A stretch of DNA of 42,534 nt, from the NCBI GenBank assembly GCA_029259845.1, contig JAJDEI010000201.1, positions 1 through 42,534 of the forward strand, in the 5' to 3' direction. This document shows, piece by piece, positions 9,627-17,629 of this stretch. The position numbers and the translations under genes are program-made. The DNA comes from Planctomycetaceae bacterium (GTDB lineage: Bacteria; Planctomycetota; Planctomycetia; Planctomycetales; Planctomycetaceae). Positions within the stretch are counted from its first letter, which is position 1; every line of letters begins with the position of its first letter. Below the pieces are notes generated by a model. That model was not told the origin of the DNA. It was given only the letters and a program-made list of their open reading frames with translations, and searched no databases.

Positions 9627-11242
9627 AGAACTTTGCATTGCTGTGGCTGGTGGCCGCTTGGGTTTCGTCGGCTGCGACGATCGCCGGCGACGATGATTCG
9701 ACGTCATCCGTCGAACGACTTACGAAAACCTATTTCCCGAAATTCTTTCTGTCCTACTCGCCCGACGGCTCGCACCTCGCTTATTGTCGGCATCATCGCA
9801 ACCTGAGGGGGACGAACCAGATTCTTGTCGGTCTTCGGATCATGAAGGCCGACGGCACGGGTGACCGGGCGATGCTGAGCGACTTCAACTCGGCCGTCCA
9901 AATTCAGGAACACCCCGCATGGTCTCCGGAGGGGACGCAGTTGCTGGTCTCCGGCGGCGGAAACGACACCGGAAATTCCTCAAAAGACATCTTCACCTGC
10001 ACTGTGGATGACGCCTTTCAGGCGACCGGCTTGAGAAAGATCGTCGCCGGCCGCGGCGTGCAATTGGGCGAGGAACCCTGCTTCTCTCCCGACGGAAAAC
10101 ACATCGCCTTTGTGTCCATCGACGAGCGGCTCTGGATGGCGGATGCCGACGGCAGCCATAAGACAGAGATCGTGCAGGTGGACGGCTCCTACTGTCATCA
10201 GCCGGCCTGGTCACCGGACGGCCAATGGATTGCGTTCGCGTCGGACCGTGACGGCGATGTGGAAATCTACAAAATCCGTTGGGACGGGTCGGACCTCACG
10301 CGGCTGACCCATTCGCGCGGATTCGACTGCCGGCCGCGCTGGTCGCGGGACGGACGCTGGATTCTGTTCACATCGAATCGCAACGGCAACCACGATCTGT
10401 TTTTGATGCATGACGACGGATTCGATGTCCGTGCCCTGACCCATGACCGGGCAATGGACGATCATGGCACGTTTTCTTCTGACGGTCGATCAGTCGCGTT
10501 CGTCTCAATGCGCGACGGAGGCTTCGACATCTATCGGTTGCCGATTCCGGAGGACATCGGGTTCGGGCCGGTCCCCGCAGTTTCGCCGATGTCGACCGAG
10601 CCGGCGGGAGACCTGATTGCTCACTACTCATTCGACGAAACGGACACCGACGAAGGGACCGCCCGTGACTTGGCCGGACGAAATCCCCTGCAACTTTTCG
10701 GTGCGCGGGTTGTGCGCGACTCTGACCGGGCTTGGCTGGAGTTCGACGGCGACGATGACTACGCATTCGCCGGAAACAGCGCGCAACTCCGCCAAGCGGG
10801 GCCATTGACCTTGTCGCTGTGGGTGTCTGCCCGCGAGTGGCCGGGCAACGGCTACTTGCTCTCCAAGTACGGCTGGAACATCTATGTCTCGTCCGATGGT
10901 CGTCCCCGATTCGAAACGCGGACCGCCGGGAACCAGGCGTGGGACACACTCGCGGCCGCCGATTCGTTGCCGCCACAGCAGTGGAGCATGATAACTGCCG
11001 TGTTTTCGCCCGATTCCGGCCGGCTGTCCATCTACATCAACGGCAAGCTGTCTGCCGAACGCGAGCGTGCCGATGGGGCACTGGGAGCCGTCGATGCTTA
11101 CCCGTTGCAACTGGGGCAGTACACCGCATCGCAGACACAGAGATTCCGCGGTCGCATGGACGAAGTCCGCATCTATGGCGTCGCACTCAGCGCCGACCAG
11201 ATTGCCGGCGAGTACGTCGCACAGTCACAGTCCGTCCACTGA
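9623..11242 (+). CDS. Secreted TolB-like beta-propeller protein with C-terminal LamG domain
   Basis: This 539-residue secreted protein has a signal peptide (MKNFALLWLVAAWVSSAATIAG). About six PD40/WD40-like TolB repeats follow (about 30-310) with recurring FLSYSPDGSHLAY, PAWSPEGTQLLV, PCFSPDGKHIAFVS, PAWSPDGQWIAFAS, PRWSRDGRWILFTS and GTFSSDGRSVAFVS. The C-terminal half (about 335-530) is a concanavalin-A-like LamG domain: LIAHYSFDE, LTLSLWVSA, GRLSIYINGKL, FRGRMDEVRIYGVALSADQI. Such proteins usually bind other proteins or glycans and have no enzymatic motifs. It is coupled to the upstream DUF1501 gene by the 4-nt overlap. Confidence 0.88.
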   Translation: MKNFALLWLVAAWVSSAATIAGDDDSTSSVERLTKTYFPKFFLSYSPDGSHLAYCRHHRNLRGTNQILVGLRIMKADGTGDRAMLSDFNSAVQIQEHPAWSPEGTQLLVSGGGNDTGNSSKDIFTCTVDDAFQATGLRKIVAGRGVQLGEEPCFSPDGKHIAFVSIDERLWMADADGSHKTEIVQVDGSYCHQPAWSPDGQWIAFASDRDGDVEIYKIRWDGSDLTRLTHSRGFDCRPRWSRDGRWILFTSNRNGNHDLFLMHDDGFDVRALTHDRAMDDHGTFSSDGRSVAFVSMRDGGFDIYRLPIPEDIGFGPVPAVSPMSTEPAGDLIAHYSFDETDTDEGTARDLAGRNPLQLFGARVVRDSDRAWLEFDGDDDYAFAGNSAQLRQAGPLTLSLWVSAREWPGNGYLLSKYGWNIYVSSDGRPRFETRTAGNQAWDTLAAADSLPPQQWSMITAVFSPDSGRLSIYINGKLSAERERADGALGAVDAYPLQLGQYTASQTQRFRGRMDEVRIYGVALSADQIAGEYVAQSQSVH

Positions 11243-11270
11243 CAGCGCATTGACAGAAGTTGCCGCGACG

Positions 11271-11335
11271 ATGTCAGCCATGCCGAAGTTCGCAAACGGA
11301 CCAGTTTCTCGAACTTCCGACACGGCAGCGGACGC
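11271..11335. repeat. Degenerate copy of the GTGTCAGCCGTGCC repeat; possible terminator
   Basis: The segment ATGTCAGCCATGCCGAAG... CCGACACGGCAGCG aligns with the cloverleaf-type repeat at 14442-14516. It also contains an 8-bp hairpin, GAAGTTCG (11285-11292) with CGAACTTC (11310-11317). It lies just after the stop of the TolB/LamG gene and could act as its terminator, though no U-tract follows. Confidence 0.5.
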
Positions 11336-11345
11336 CCGCGAGTCC

Positions 11346-11522
11346 TTGAGCCGAGCAGGGCCATTCCAAGTTTCACTTTGGAGAGGACCGGCCGGGACAA
11401 GCTCAATGGTAACCCGCAGCGTCAGCGAGGAAGCGAACGTGAGTGAGCGATTCGTCCCTCGCTGACGCTTCGGGTGACGAGGTTGCCCAGCTTCAATCTT
11501 TGAACGGCCCTGTTGAGCCGAG
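11346..11522 (+). mobile_element. MITE-like element family 1, copy 1, with 10-bp target duplication
   Basis: The element 11356-11512 (157 bp) begins CAGGGCCATTCCAAG and ends CTTTGAACGGCCCTG, so its ends are imperfect terminal inverted repeats of about 20 bp. TTGAGCCGAG occurs at 11346-11355 and at 11513-11522, exactly flanking it. Internal ACCCGCAGCGTCAGCGA and TCGCTGACGCTTCGGGT form a second inverted repeat. The reverse complement of 24467-24623 aligns over the full 157 bp with about six mismatches by eye. It encodes no transposase. Confidence 0.85.
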
Positions 11523-11615
11523 ACTGGGGGATGAGTCTGCTGGGGGAATGTGCTAGACTGGGGTTCCTGCCTGTTTGCCGGATTCGACCTGCCCGCCGGT
11601 GTGATTGGAGATCGC

Positions 11616-13031
11616 ATGAACCTGCCGATGCGATTCGAGTGCCCTGAGTTTTCTGGCTTGAGCCGGGTTGCGCGGCGCGACGTGCTGCGGGCCGGGACGC
11701 TGGGCCTTTTGGGCTGGGGCGGGTTGTCGCCGGTGGGAGAAGCGTCCTCTGTTGCGAGTGCAGGTGCGACCCCGGCTGTCGCTGGTGGTGGCAAGGCCAA
11801 GCGGTGCATCTTTCTGTTCATGTGGGGCGGGCCGAGCCAGCTCGACACGTTCGACATGAAGCCGCAGGCACCGGCCGAAGTCCGGGGCCAGTTCGATCCC
11901 ATCTCGACCCCCGTGCCGGGGTTGCAAATTTGCGAGCACTTTCAGCATCTCGCCCCGCTGATGGACAAAGTGGCGGTCGTGCGGTCCCTCACGCATGACG
12001 ACCCGGCGCACTTGTCGAGTGCGCACACCACGCTCACCGGGCATCTGCCGCCGGTCAACAAGAGCGATGCCGAGCCTCCCTCTGAGCGGGACACGCCTCA
12101 CCTCGGGGCGATGATGTCGAAGCTGCGGCCAACAGTCGGCGGACTACCGCCGTTTATCAGCATGCCCTGGTTGGCGTATCACCCGTCGGCTCCCGGGGGG
12201 CGGGCTCCCGGTCAGCATGGCGGCTGGCTCGGCCGGTCGTACGATCCTCTGCTCATCGAAGGCGACCCCAGCCAACCGGACTGGAAGGTGCCCGCACTGG
12301 CGCTCAGTGATGGGGTCACCGGCGGCAGGCTGGAGAACCGCCGCCGGTTGTTGGATACCATCGAACGACAACAGCAATTGTTGGAGCGGTCCGCCGCGCT
12401 GGCCGATCTTGCCGATCAGCAACACAAGGCGTTCGGATTGTTGACCTCTCCGGACGTGCGGCGGGCCTTCGACCTGCAGCGGGAGCCGGACGAGGTGCGC
12501 AACCGGTATGGGCGCAATATTCACGGCCAGTGTGTGCTGCTCGCGCGGCGGCTGGTCGAACATGGCGTGCCGTTCGTCTCGGTCAACTGGCATCACGACC
12601 ACAAGAACTTCTGGGACACGCACGGCAACAACTTCAACCGCCTCAAGGACGACTTGATCCCGCCATCCGACCGGGCGCTGGCCGCACTCTTGACGGATCT
12701 CGATGAGCGCGGGTTGTTGGAGGAGACGCTCGTGGTGTGGGTGGGCGAGTTCGGCCGCCGGCCTCAGATCACCAAAGGCAGCGCGGGCCGCGAGCATCAT
12801 CCCTTCTGTTACAGTGGCCTACTTGCCGGCGGAGGCGTAAGGGGCGGGGCGATCTACGGCGAGAGCGACCCCATCGCCGACCGCCCGGCGGTGGACCCGG
12901 TCTCCCCGCACGACTTCGCCGCCACGATTCTTCACGCCCACCGTGTCGATGCCGCTGCCACATTACCCAACCGCATCGGCCGCCCCAACCGGCTCTACGA
13001 CGGCCGGCCGATCACCGCATTGTTCGGGTGA
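11616..13031 (+). CDS. Tat-exported DUF1501 family protein (copy 3)
   Basis: This 471-residue DUF1501 protein has the Tat-like signal ARRDVLRAGTLGLLGWGG at about residues 18-35. Motifs: FMWGGPSQLDTFDMKP, LQICEHFQHLAPLMDKVAVVRSL, RYGRNIHGQCVLLARRLVEHG, WVGEFGRRPQITKGSAG, GREHHPFCYSGLLAGGG. It is somewhat longer than the other two, with an additional loop around GGRAPGQHGGWLG. ATG 11616 is chosen because GGAG lies at 11607-11610; the frame is open to a GTG at 11550 but that extension has no signal-peptide character. A TAGACT box at 11553-11558 could be its -10 element, without a good -35. A MITE copy separates it from the gene upstream. Confidence 0.9.
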   Translation: MNLPMRFECPEFSGLSRVARRDVLRAGTLGLLGWGGLSPVGEASSVASAGATPAVAGGGKAKRCIFLFMWGGPSQLDTFDMKPQAPAEVRGQFDPISTPVPGLQICEHFQHLAPLMDKVAVVRSLTHDDPAHLSSAHTTLTGHLPPVNKSDAEPPSERDTPHLGAMMSKLRPTVGGLPPFISMPWLAYHPSAPGGRAPGQHGGWLGRSYDPLLIEGDPSQPDWKVPALALSDGVTGGRLENRRRLLDTIERQQQLLERSAALADLADQQHKAFGLLTSPDVRRAFDLQREPDEVRNRYGRNIHGQCVLLARRLVEHGVPFVSVNWHHDHKNFWDTHGNNFNRLKDDLIPPSDRALAALLTDLDERGLLEETLVVWVGEFGRRPQITKGSAGREHHPFCYSGLLAGGGVRGGAIYGESDPIADRPAVDPVSPHDFAATILHAHRVDAAATLPNRIGRPNRLYDGRPITALFG

Positions 13032-13037
13032 CCGGAC

Positions 13038-13160
13038 AGACGTTTTGTTGAAGTTCGTCGTGTTGCAATTGGGACGTCGCACCGACATCGGCGGCCGCCG
13101 TTGGCTCGGGGTGAACGCCGATCCATGATTCCCGTTAGCCCGGAGGCAACGCCGACGGAT
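13038..13160 (+). mobile_element. MITE-like element family 2, copy B, truncated
   Basis: Starting with ACGTTTTGTTGAAG, this copy matches the reverse complement of copy A through GACGTCGCACCGACATCGG and GTTAGCCCGGAGGCAACG. The similarity stops after CGCCGACGG, so the second terminal repeat is missing. It fills the space between the DUF1501 copy 3 stop and the end of the convergent transporter gene. Confidence 0.65.
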
Positions 13161-13167
13161 TGGGGCG

Positions 13168-14292
13168 TTATGTCGTCGCCGTCCTTTCCGGGGATGGGCG
13201 GACGCTGGGGCCCATGAGGATGGCGAGCCACTGGGTGTCTGCGCTATTCTCGAGAGCGATCTTGACGGTCATGGTGAGCGGGACGGAGATCACCATGCCA
13301 ACCGGTCCGAGCACCCAGCCCCAAAAAACCAGCGACATGAACACCACCAGTGTCGAAAGGCCGAGTCCCTTGCCCATCCAGCGCGGCTCGATGAAATAGC
13401 CGATCAGCATGTTGACGCCCAGGTACAAGCCGACAACCGCGAAGGCTGTCCCGAATCCGAGTTGCAGTAGCGTCAACAGCACGGCGGGGACTGCGGCCAG
13501 AATCGAGCCGATGCTGGGGACATAGTTCAGCAGAAACGCCAGCACTCCCCACAGCAGCGGGAAGTCGACCCCCAGCAACCAGAGGGCGACGGTGACCAGG
13601 CCGCCGGTGAACAGACTGGTGCTGGTCTTGATCGCCATGTAGCTGTTGACATCGTCGGCGATCCGTTGCAGTTCCTGAATGCGGCGATGCGACTCACCGC
13701 CCATCGCTTGCAGTTTGACCGGCACCGAAGTGCCTTCCATCAGCAGAAAAATCGTGGTGGCGAGGATCAACAGCGTTTGACTGAGGATGCCGCTGAACGC
13801 CCGCATCACGCCCATGAAGCGCTGCATGATCGTCCCCGGCTCCAGCAGGTCGCTCCAATGGGACAGCCCGTCTGTGCCAATCATCAGGTTGTCTTTCCAC
13901 TTTTCCAGCCACTCGTGATTTTCTGCCTGCGTCTCGACCATCTGGTTCCAGGCACCGGTCCATTCGGCGATGCGGGGCTCATACTTTTGAGGCCATTTCG
14001 TGATGAACTGGTCGATCGTTCCGCTCACGACGATGACGAAGGCCAGTCCGACGACGCACAGCCCGGCCAGGACGATCAGCATGGCCAGCCACTGGGGGAC
14101 GCGGCGGCGGCAGAGCCATTGCAGAGCGGGCGCACTGAGAATCGCCAGGAAAATCGCCAGCAGCAGCGGCACGACCAGCGTCGCTGCCGCCCGCATGCCG
14201 GCGACGATAATGATCAAAGACGCCCACGCGAGTAGGACTCGGAGTGCGCGCCGATCGTCTCGCGGCGAGGTTGCGGGAGCCGGTTCGTCCAT
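13168..14292 (-). CDS. AI-2E family transporter (PerM/TqsA-like)
   Basis: This 374-residue inner-membrane protein of the AI-2 exporter family has about eight transmembrane helices. They include VLLAWASLIIIVAGMRAAATLVVPLLLAIFL near the N-terminus, LAMLIVLAGLCVVGLAFVIVVSG, then a long extramembrane helical region (about 90-170, IDQFITKWPQKYEP...HEWLEKWKD), and a C-terminal block with LLNYVPSIGSILAAVPAVLL, the hallmark family motif. IGYFIEPRWMGKGLGLSTLVVFMSL is also typical. Family members export signals or other solutes; the substrate here cannot be told. Start at ATG 14292 (MDEPAPA); the frame is open 33 codons further upstream but that stretch lacks coding character. It is divergent from the potassium channel gene. 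Confidence 0.9.
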   Translation of the reverse strand: MDEPAPATSPRDDRRALRVLLAWASLIIIVAGMRAAATLVVPLLLAIFLAILSAPALQWLCRRRVPQWLAMLIVLAGLCVVGLAFVIVVSGTIDQFITKWPQKYEPRIAEWTGAWNQMVETQAENHEWLEKWKDNLMIGTDGLSHWSDLLEPGTIMQRFMGVMRAFSGILSQTLLILATTIFLLMEGTSVPVKLQAMGGESHRRIQELQRIADDVNSYMAIKTSTSLFTGGLVTVALWLLGVDFPLLWGVLAFLLNYVPSIGSILAAVPAVLLTLLQLGFGTAFAVVGLYLGVNMLIGYFIEPRWMGKGLGLSTLVVFMSLVFWGWVLGPVGMVISVPLTMTVKIALENSADTQWLAILMGPSVRPSPERTATT

Positions 14293-14441
14293 AGGGGTGA
14301 GTTCCGGACGGTTGAAATTGGCAGTCAATCGCGGGTGATGTCCCTCCCAAGGTGACAAACCGGCCGCGCCCTGACAATTCCGTCTCCTCATTTTTGGAGC
14401 GGGACGCTATAACTCGCGGCTCAGCGGCCCATTGAACAGGT

Positions 14442-14516
14442 GTGCCACGGCTGTGTCAGCCGTGCCGACGTCGAGAAACGCACTGGTTGATCGCACTGCC
14501 GAGACGGCAGTGGCAC
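14442..14516. repeat. Cloverleaf-like dispersed repeat between divergent genes
   Basis: Outer arms GTGCCAC (14442-14448) and GTGGCAC (14510-14516) enclose two hairpins: CACGGCTG-tgt-CAGCCGTG (14446-14464) and CACTGCC-gagac-GGCAGTG (14494-14512). A degenerate copy lies at 11271-11335. It lies upstream of the potassium channel start, in the divergent promoter region, and could influence transcription. Confidence 0.7.
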
Positions 14517-14591
14517 GCGGAATGGAGTTGCTCCGCGCGGCTGCTGAATCGGACTTTGGGATCGTTACCGATAACCACCACCGGTGCAGGG

Positions 14592-15674
14592 ATGCAATCT
14601 TCGTTTCGCAAAGTCTTGCTCGGCGCTTCCGTGCTCGCTGCAACCTGCGTGGTGGCGGTCTTTGGTTATTGGAGGATGGCCGGGTGGAGTCTGCTGGACT
14701 CGATCTACATGGTGGTGATCACCATCTACGGCGTGGGCTATCAGCATGCCCAGCCGATGGACGACCCGGTCCTGCGCGTGTTTACGCTGCTGGTGATTGT
14801 CTTCGGATGCACCTCCGCCATCTATGCGATCGGCGGGTTCATCCAGATGATCACGGAAGGGGAAATCAATCGAGTTCTGGAGGAACGTCGCATGTCACGA
14901 GGCATTGAACGGATGCAGAGGCACGCCATCGTCTGTGGGTATGGACGGGTCGGCCAGATGCTGGCGGAGGAATTGGTCGCTGCCGATCACGCGTTTGTGA
15001 TTGTCGACAGCGACCGAGAGCGTCTGCGAGAAGCCGAAGAGCAGGGGATCGCCATCGTCGCCGGCGATGCGACCGACGAAGAGGTCCTGACGCTCGCGGG
15101 GGTTGAGCGGGCCGGTGTGCTGGCGACCGTGCTGCCCGACGACGCGGCCAATGTGTTCATCGCATTGACCGCCCGCGAACTGAATCCGACCTTGGAGATC
15201 ATCGCCCGCGGGGAGTCGTCCTCGACACGCAAAAAACTGTTGCGGTCGGGGGCCAACCGGGTGGTGATGCCCGCCGCCATCGGAGCGGTGAAGATCGCGC
15301 GGCTGATCACCCATCCCACGGCAGAGTCTCTGTTGACCGGCACTGAAGCGGAACGGGAAATCAACGACGATCTGGAGCAGATCGGTCTGCGGATGTGGGA
15401 GGTCACGGTGGCTTCGAGCAGCCCGCTCGCCGGACGCAAGGTCCGCCATCTCAGCATGAATCAGGACGAGTCATTTCTGCTGGTCGCGGTCCGCCAAACG
15501 GACGGGACCGTTGTCCGCCATCCTCCCGCGACGCATGAATTCCGCGAAGGGGACGTGCTGATCGTGCTGTGTCAGAGCGAGCGGCGGCCTCGGTTCTCGG
15601 TGAACGGCCCCACGGACGAGGAACTGGCCGCTCTGGGAGCCCGGTTGCCGGACCCCGCGAATCTCGTCGACTGA
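14592..15674 (+). CDS. Two-TM potassium channel with RCK (TrkA-N/TrkA-C) domains
   Basis: This 360-residue ion channel subunit has TM1 at about residues 8-28 (VLLGASVLAATCVVAVFGYW), pore helix and filter at 36-51 (DSIYMVVITIYGVGYQ), and TM2 at about 61-83 (LRVFTLLVIVFGCTSAIYAIGGF). The cytoplasmic RCK domain (about 108-225) has the Rossmann motif AIVCGYGRVG and the acidic Asp of VIVDSD. A TrkA-C domain (about 265-350, MWEVTVASSSPLAGRKVRHL, HEFREGDVLIVLCQ) closes the protein. Such channels open or close K+ flow in response to ligands on the RCK ring. The filter reads GVGYQ where GVGYGE/TVGYGD would be expected. ATG 14592 directly follows GGTGCAGG; longer upstream reading runs through repeat DNA. 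Confidence 0.9.
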   Translation: MQSSFRKVLLGASVLAATCVVAVFGYWRMAGWSLLDSIYMVVITIYGVGYQHAQPMDDPVLRVFTLLVIVFGCTSAIYAIGGFIQMITEGEINRVLEERRMSRGIERMQRHAIVCGYGRVGQMLAEELVAADHAFVIVDSDRERLREAEEQGIAIVAGDATDEEVLTLAGVERAGVLATVLPDDAANVFIALTARELNPTLEIIARGESSSTRKKLLRSGANRVVMPAAIGAVKIARLITHPTAESLLTGTEAEREINDDLEQIGLRMWEVTVASSSPLAGRKVRHLSMNQDESFLLVAVRQTDGTVVRHPPATHEFREGDVLIVLCQSERRPRFSVNGPTDEELAALGARLPDPANLVD

Positions 15675-15754
15675 TCGTCCCGCCGGGCAGTCCGCGTCCC
15701 AAGAGCGGTCGCGTGTCCCGACGAAACACGCATGGGACAACGTCTCGCTCTCCC

Positions 15755-15927
15755 GGGTGGGGTGATCTGAATTGTCGATTGGCGACCCGCGCGGAGCTCT
15801 GGGGCTGTGGACGGTGAACGAACCGCGTGACCGCTCCAGAGGTTGGTTTGCGGATACATTTCCGTCGCCACAACAGCGCCCCAGCCACCCTGAAATGGGC
15901 GAGCACCACCATCGAACGGATACACCC
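15755..15927 (+). mobile_element. MITE-like element family 3, copy 1
   Basis: Left end GGGTGGGGTGATC (15755) is a degenerate form of the family end GGGTGGCTGGGGCGATC. The right end CGCCCCAGCCACCC is intact, ending at 15890. The interior GGGGCTGTGGACGGTGAACG also occurs in the copies at 27044-27372 and, reversed, at 33917-34052. Similarity to the 27-kb copy continues about 37 bp past the right end (through CACCATCGAACGGATACACC), so the true boundary is uncertain. The gap to 16168 also holds a hairpin CAACCTGCC (16042-16050) / GGCAGGTTG (16064-16072) and no gene. Confidence 0.65.
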
Positions 15928-16168
15928 CCGTGCCGGTCCGGACCGCCATGATCCTTGTGAGCGGGCGTTGACGGCGGTAGTCTGGCGATGGACCTGCTGG
16001 ACGTGGCGCTGCTTGGCGGCTGTCGCTGTCGAGTCGGTCTTCAACCTGCCTGAGGGGCCGCGCGGCAGGTTGGGAATCTGCCCCACGGCCCTCCTGAGCC
16101 CCCAGCCAGACTGACGCGAGACCGTTTGTTGTTCATGCCAAGCGGGACCGGCAGCGAGTGAGGAACTG

Positions 16169-17629
16169 ATGCACCGACTAACTGCACCGGCCGCCATCGG
16201 ATTGCTGGCCGCGATTGTTTTCCGAGTGGCCGCTCTCTCGCCGATTGCTGTCTTCGGGGAAGACTGGCCGCAGTTTCGTGGTCCCAATGCGAGTGGCATC
16301 GCTGCCGACAGCGATAATCCGCCGGTCGAGTTTTCGACGGAGCAGAATGTCGCTTGGTCGGTCGACCTCGGCCGGGGGGTCGCCTGTCCGATCGTTTCGG
16401 AGGGGCGTGTCTTTGCGACCACGATGACCGACGACTCGAAGTTCGCCGTGCTGAGTTTCGACGCGGCGACCGGCAAGCCGCTGTGGAAGCGGGAATTCGA
16501 GACGGGAGAACTGCCGGAGATCACGCCTCCCAACGAGCACGCCTCCTCGACACCGGCAACGGACGGCGAGACGGTGTTCGTGCACTTCAGCACGATCGGA
16601 CTGATCGCGCTGGATGCCGATGACGGCAGTGTGCGCTGGGAACATCCACTGCCCATGCCCTTCTATCTCATGGGCTGGGGGGCGGCCAATTCGCCGATCG
16701 TATATCGCGACATGGTGATCTTCAATCTGGACGACGACCTCAACCCGTACTTGATTGCACTCGACAAACAGACCGGCAGTATTCGGTGGGAGACGCCTCG
16801 CCCCGACATGCTGGGCGGGTATGCCGTGCCGGTGCTGTGTACGGCGGGCGGCCGCACGGATGTCGTTGTGGCGGGGACCGGTAAGCTCAAGGGGTACGAT
16901 CCGGAAACGGGCCGGGAGTTGTGGACGTGCAACTCCCTGCTGCGGACCATCATGACGAGCCCAGTTGTCGTTGGGGACCGCATCTATCTGGCCTCGCAGA
17001 GTTACGGCGACACCAACCGCGTGCTGAAGTTCGCGCTGCTGCAGTGGCGCGACACGGACCAGGATGGCAAACTGGCCAAATCAGAACTCGAGTCGGCCTT
17101 CGCGGAAAAGTTTGAAAAGGGGGACGCGAACAAGGACGGATTCCTGGTCGACGAGGAAATCGACGCGGCGTTTCAATCCCCGTCGAACATGGTCGGCGGC
17201 GGCAACATCATCCAATCGATCAAGGGCGGCGGCAACGGCGACGTCACACAGTCCCATATGGCCTGGAACCTGGAGAACAAGGCCCCCTCCAACATTTCCT
17301 CGCCACTGGCCTATGACGGGCGGCTGCTGCTGGTCAAGAAGGGCGGCATCTCGGCGGCGTTCGACCTGGAGGACGGCAGTACCATCTGGCCGAAAAAACG
17401 CCTCCGCAACTTCGGCAACTATTACGCGTCGCCGATCGCGGCCGGCGGACGGATTTACATCCCCGGCGAAAATGGGCGGATTATCGTCCTGCAAGCCGGA
17501 CCGAGCCTCGACGTACTCGCCAAGAACGACGTGGGCGACAGCATCGTCGCCACCCCGGCAATCGCCGAAAACCGGCTGTATGTCCGCACCCTTCACAAAC
17601 TGTACTGTTTCGCGGAGGACGCGCAGTGA
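16169..17629 (+). CDS. Secreted PQQ-type beta-propeller protein with EF-hand pair
   Basis: This 486-residue secreted protein has an N-terminal signal peptide (about 1-30) followed directly by EDWPQFRGPNASGIA, the standard opening of planctomycete PQQ-like propellers. Blades recur as VFATTMTDDSKFAVLSFDAATGKPLWKRE, LIALDADDGSVRWEH, LIALDKQTGSIRWETPRP and LKGYDPETGRELWTC. Two EF-hand calcium sites are inserted at about 294-330: DTDQDGKLAKSE and DANKDGFLVDEE. No catalytic PQQ-dehydrogenase residues are recognisable, so a binding or scaffold role is more likely. AGGA at 16161-16164 supports ATG 16169. Its last four bases (GTGA) are shared with the start of the next gene, indicating an operon. Confidence 0.9.
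   Translation: MHRLTAPAAIGLLAAIVFRVAALSPIAVFGEDWPQFRGPNASGIAADSDNPPVEFSTEQNVAWSVDLGRGVACPIVSEGRVFATTMTDDSKFAVLSFDAATGKPLWKREFETGELPEITPPNEHASSTPATDGETVFVHFSTIGLIALDADDGSVRWEHPLPMPFYLMGWGAANSPIVYRDMVIFNLDDDLNPYLIALDKQTGSIRWETPRPDMLGGYAVPVLCTAGGRTDVVVAGTGKLKGYDPETGRELWTCNSLLRTIMTSPVVVGDRIYLASQSYGDTNRVLKFALLQWRDTDQDGKLAKSELESAFAEKFEKGDANKDGFLVDEEIDAAFQSPSNMVGGGNIIQSIKGGGNGDVTQSHMAWNLENKAPSNISSPLAYDGRLLLVKKGGISAAFDLEDGSTIWPKKRLRNFGNYYASPIAAGGRIYIPGENGRIIVLQAGPSLDVLAKNDVGDSIVATPAIAENRLYVRTLHKLYCFAEDAQ

Noticed and set aside
11250..11540. Possible CRISPR-like repeat array
   Set aside because: The repeats are one MITE with internal inverted repeats and a single flanking duplication, not regularly spaced units; no cas genes are present.
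16042..16072. Hairpin upstream of the PQQ-propeller gene as a riboswitch
   Set aside because: It is a simple 9-bp inverted repeat of dispersed-repeat type with no conserved riboswitch features.
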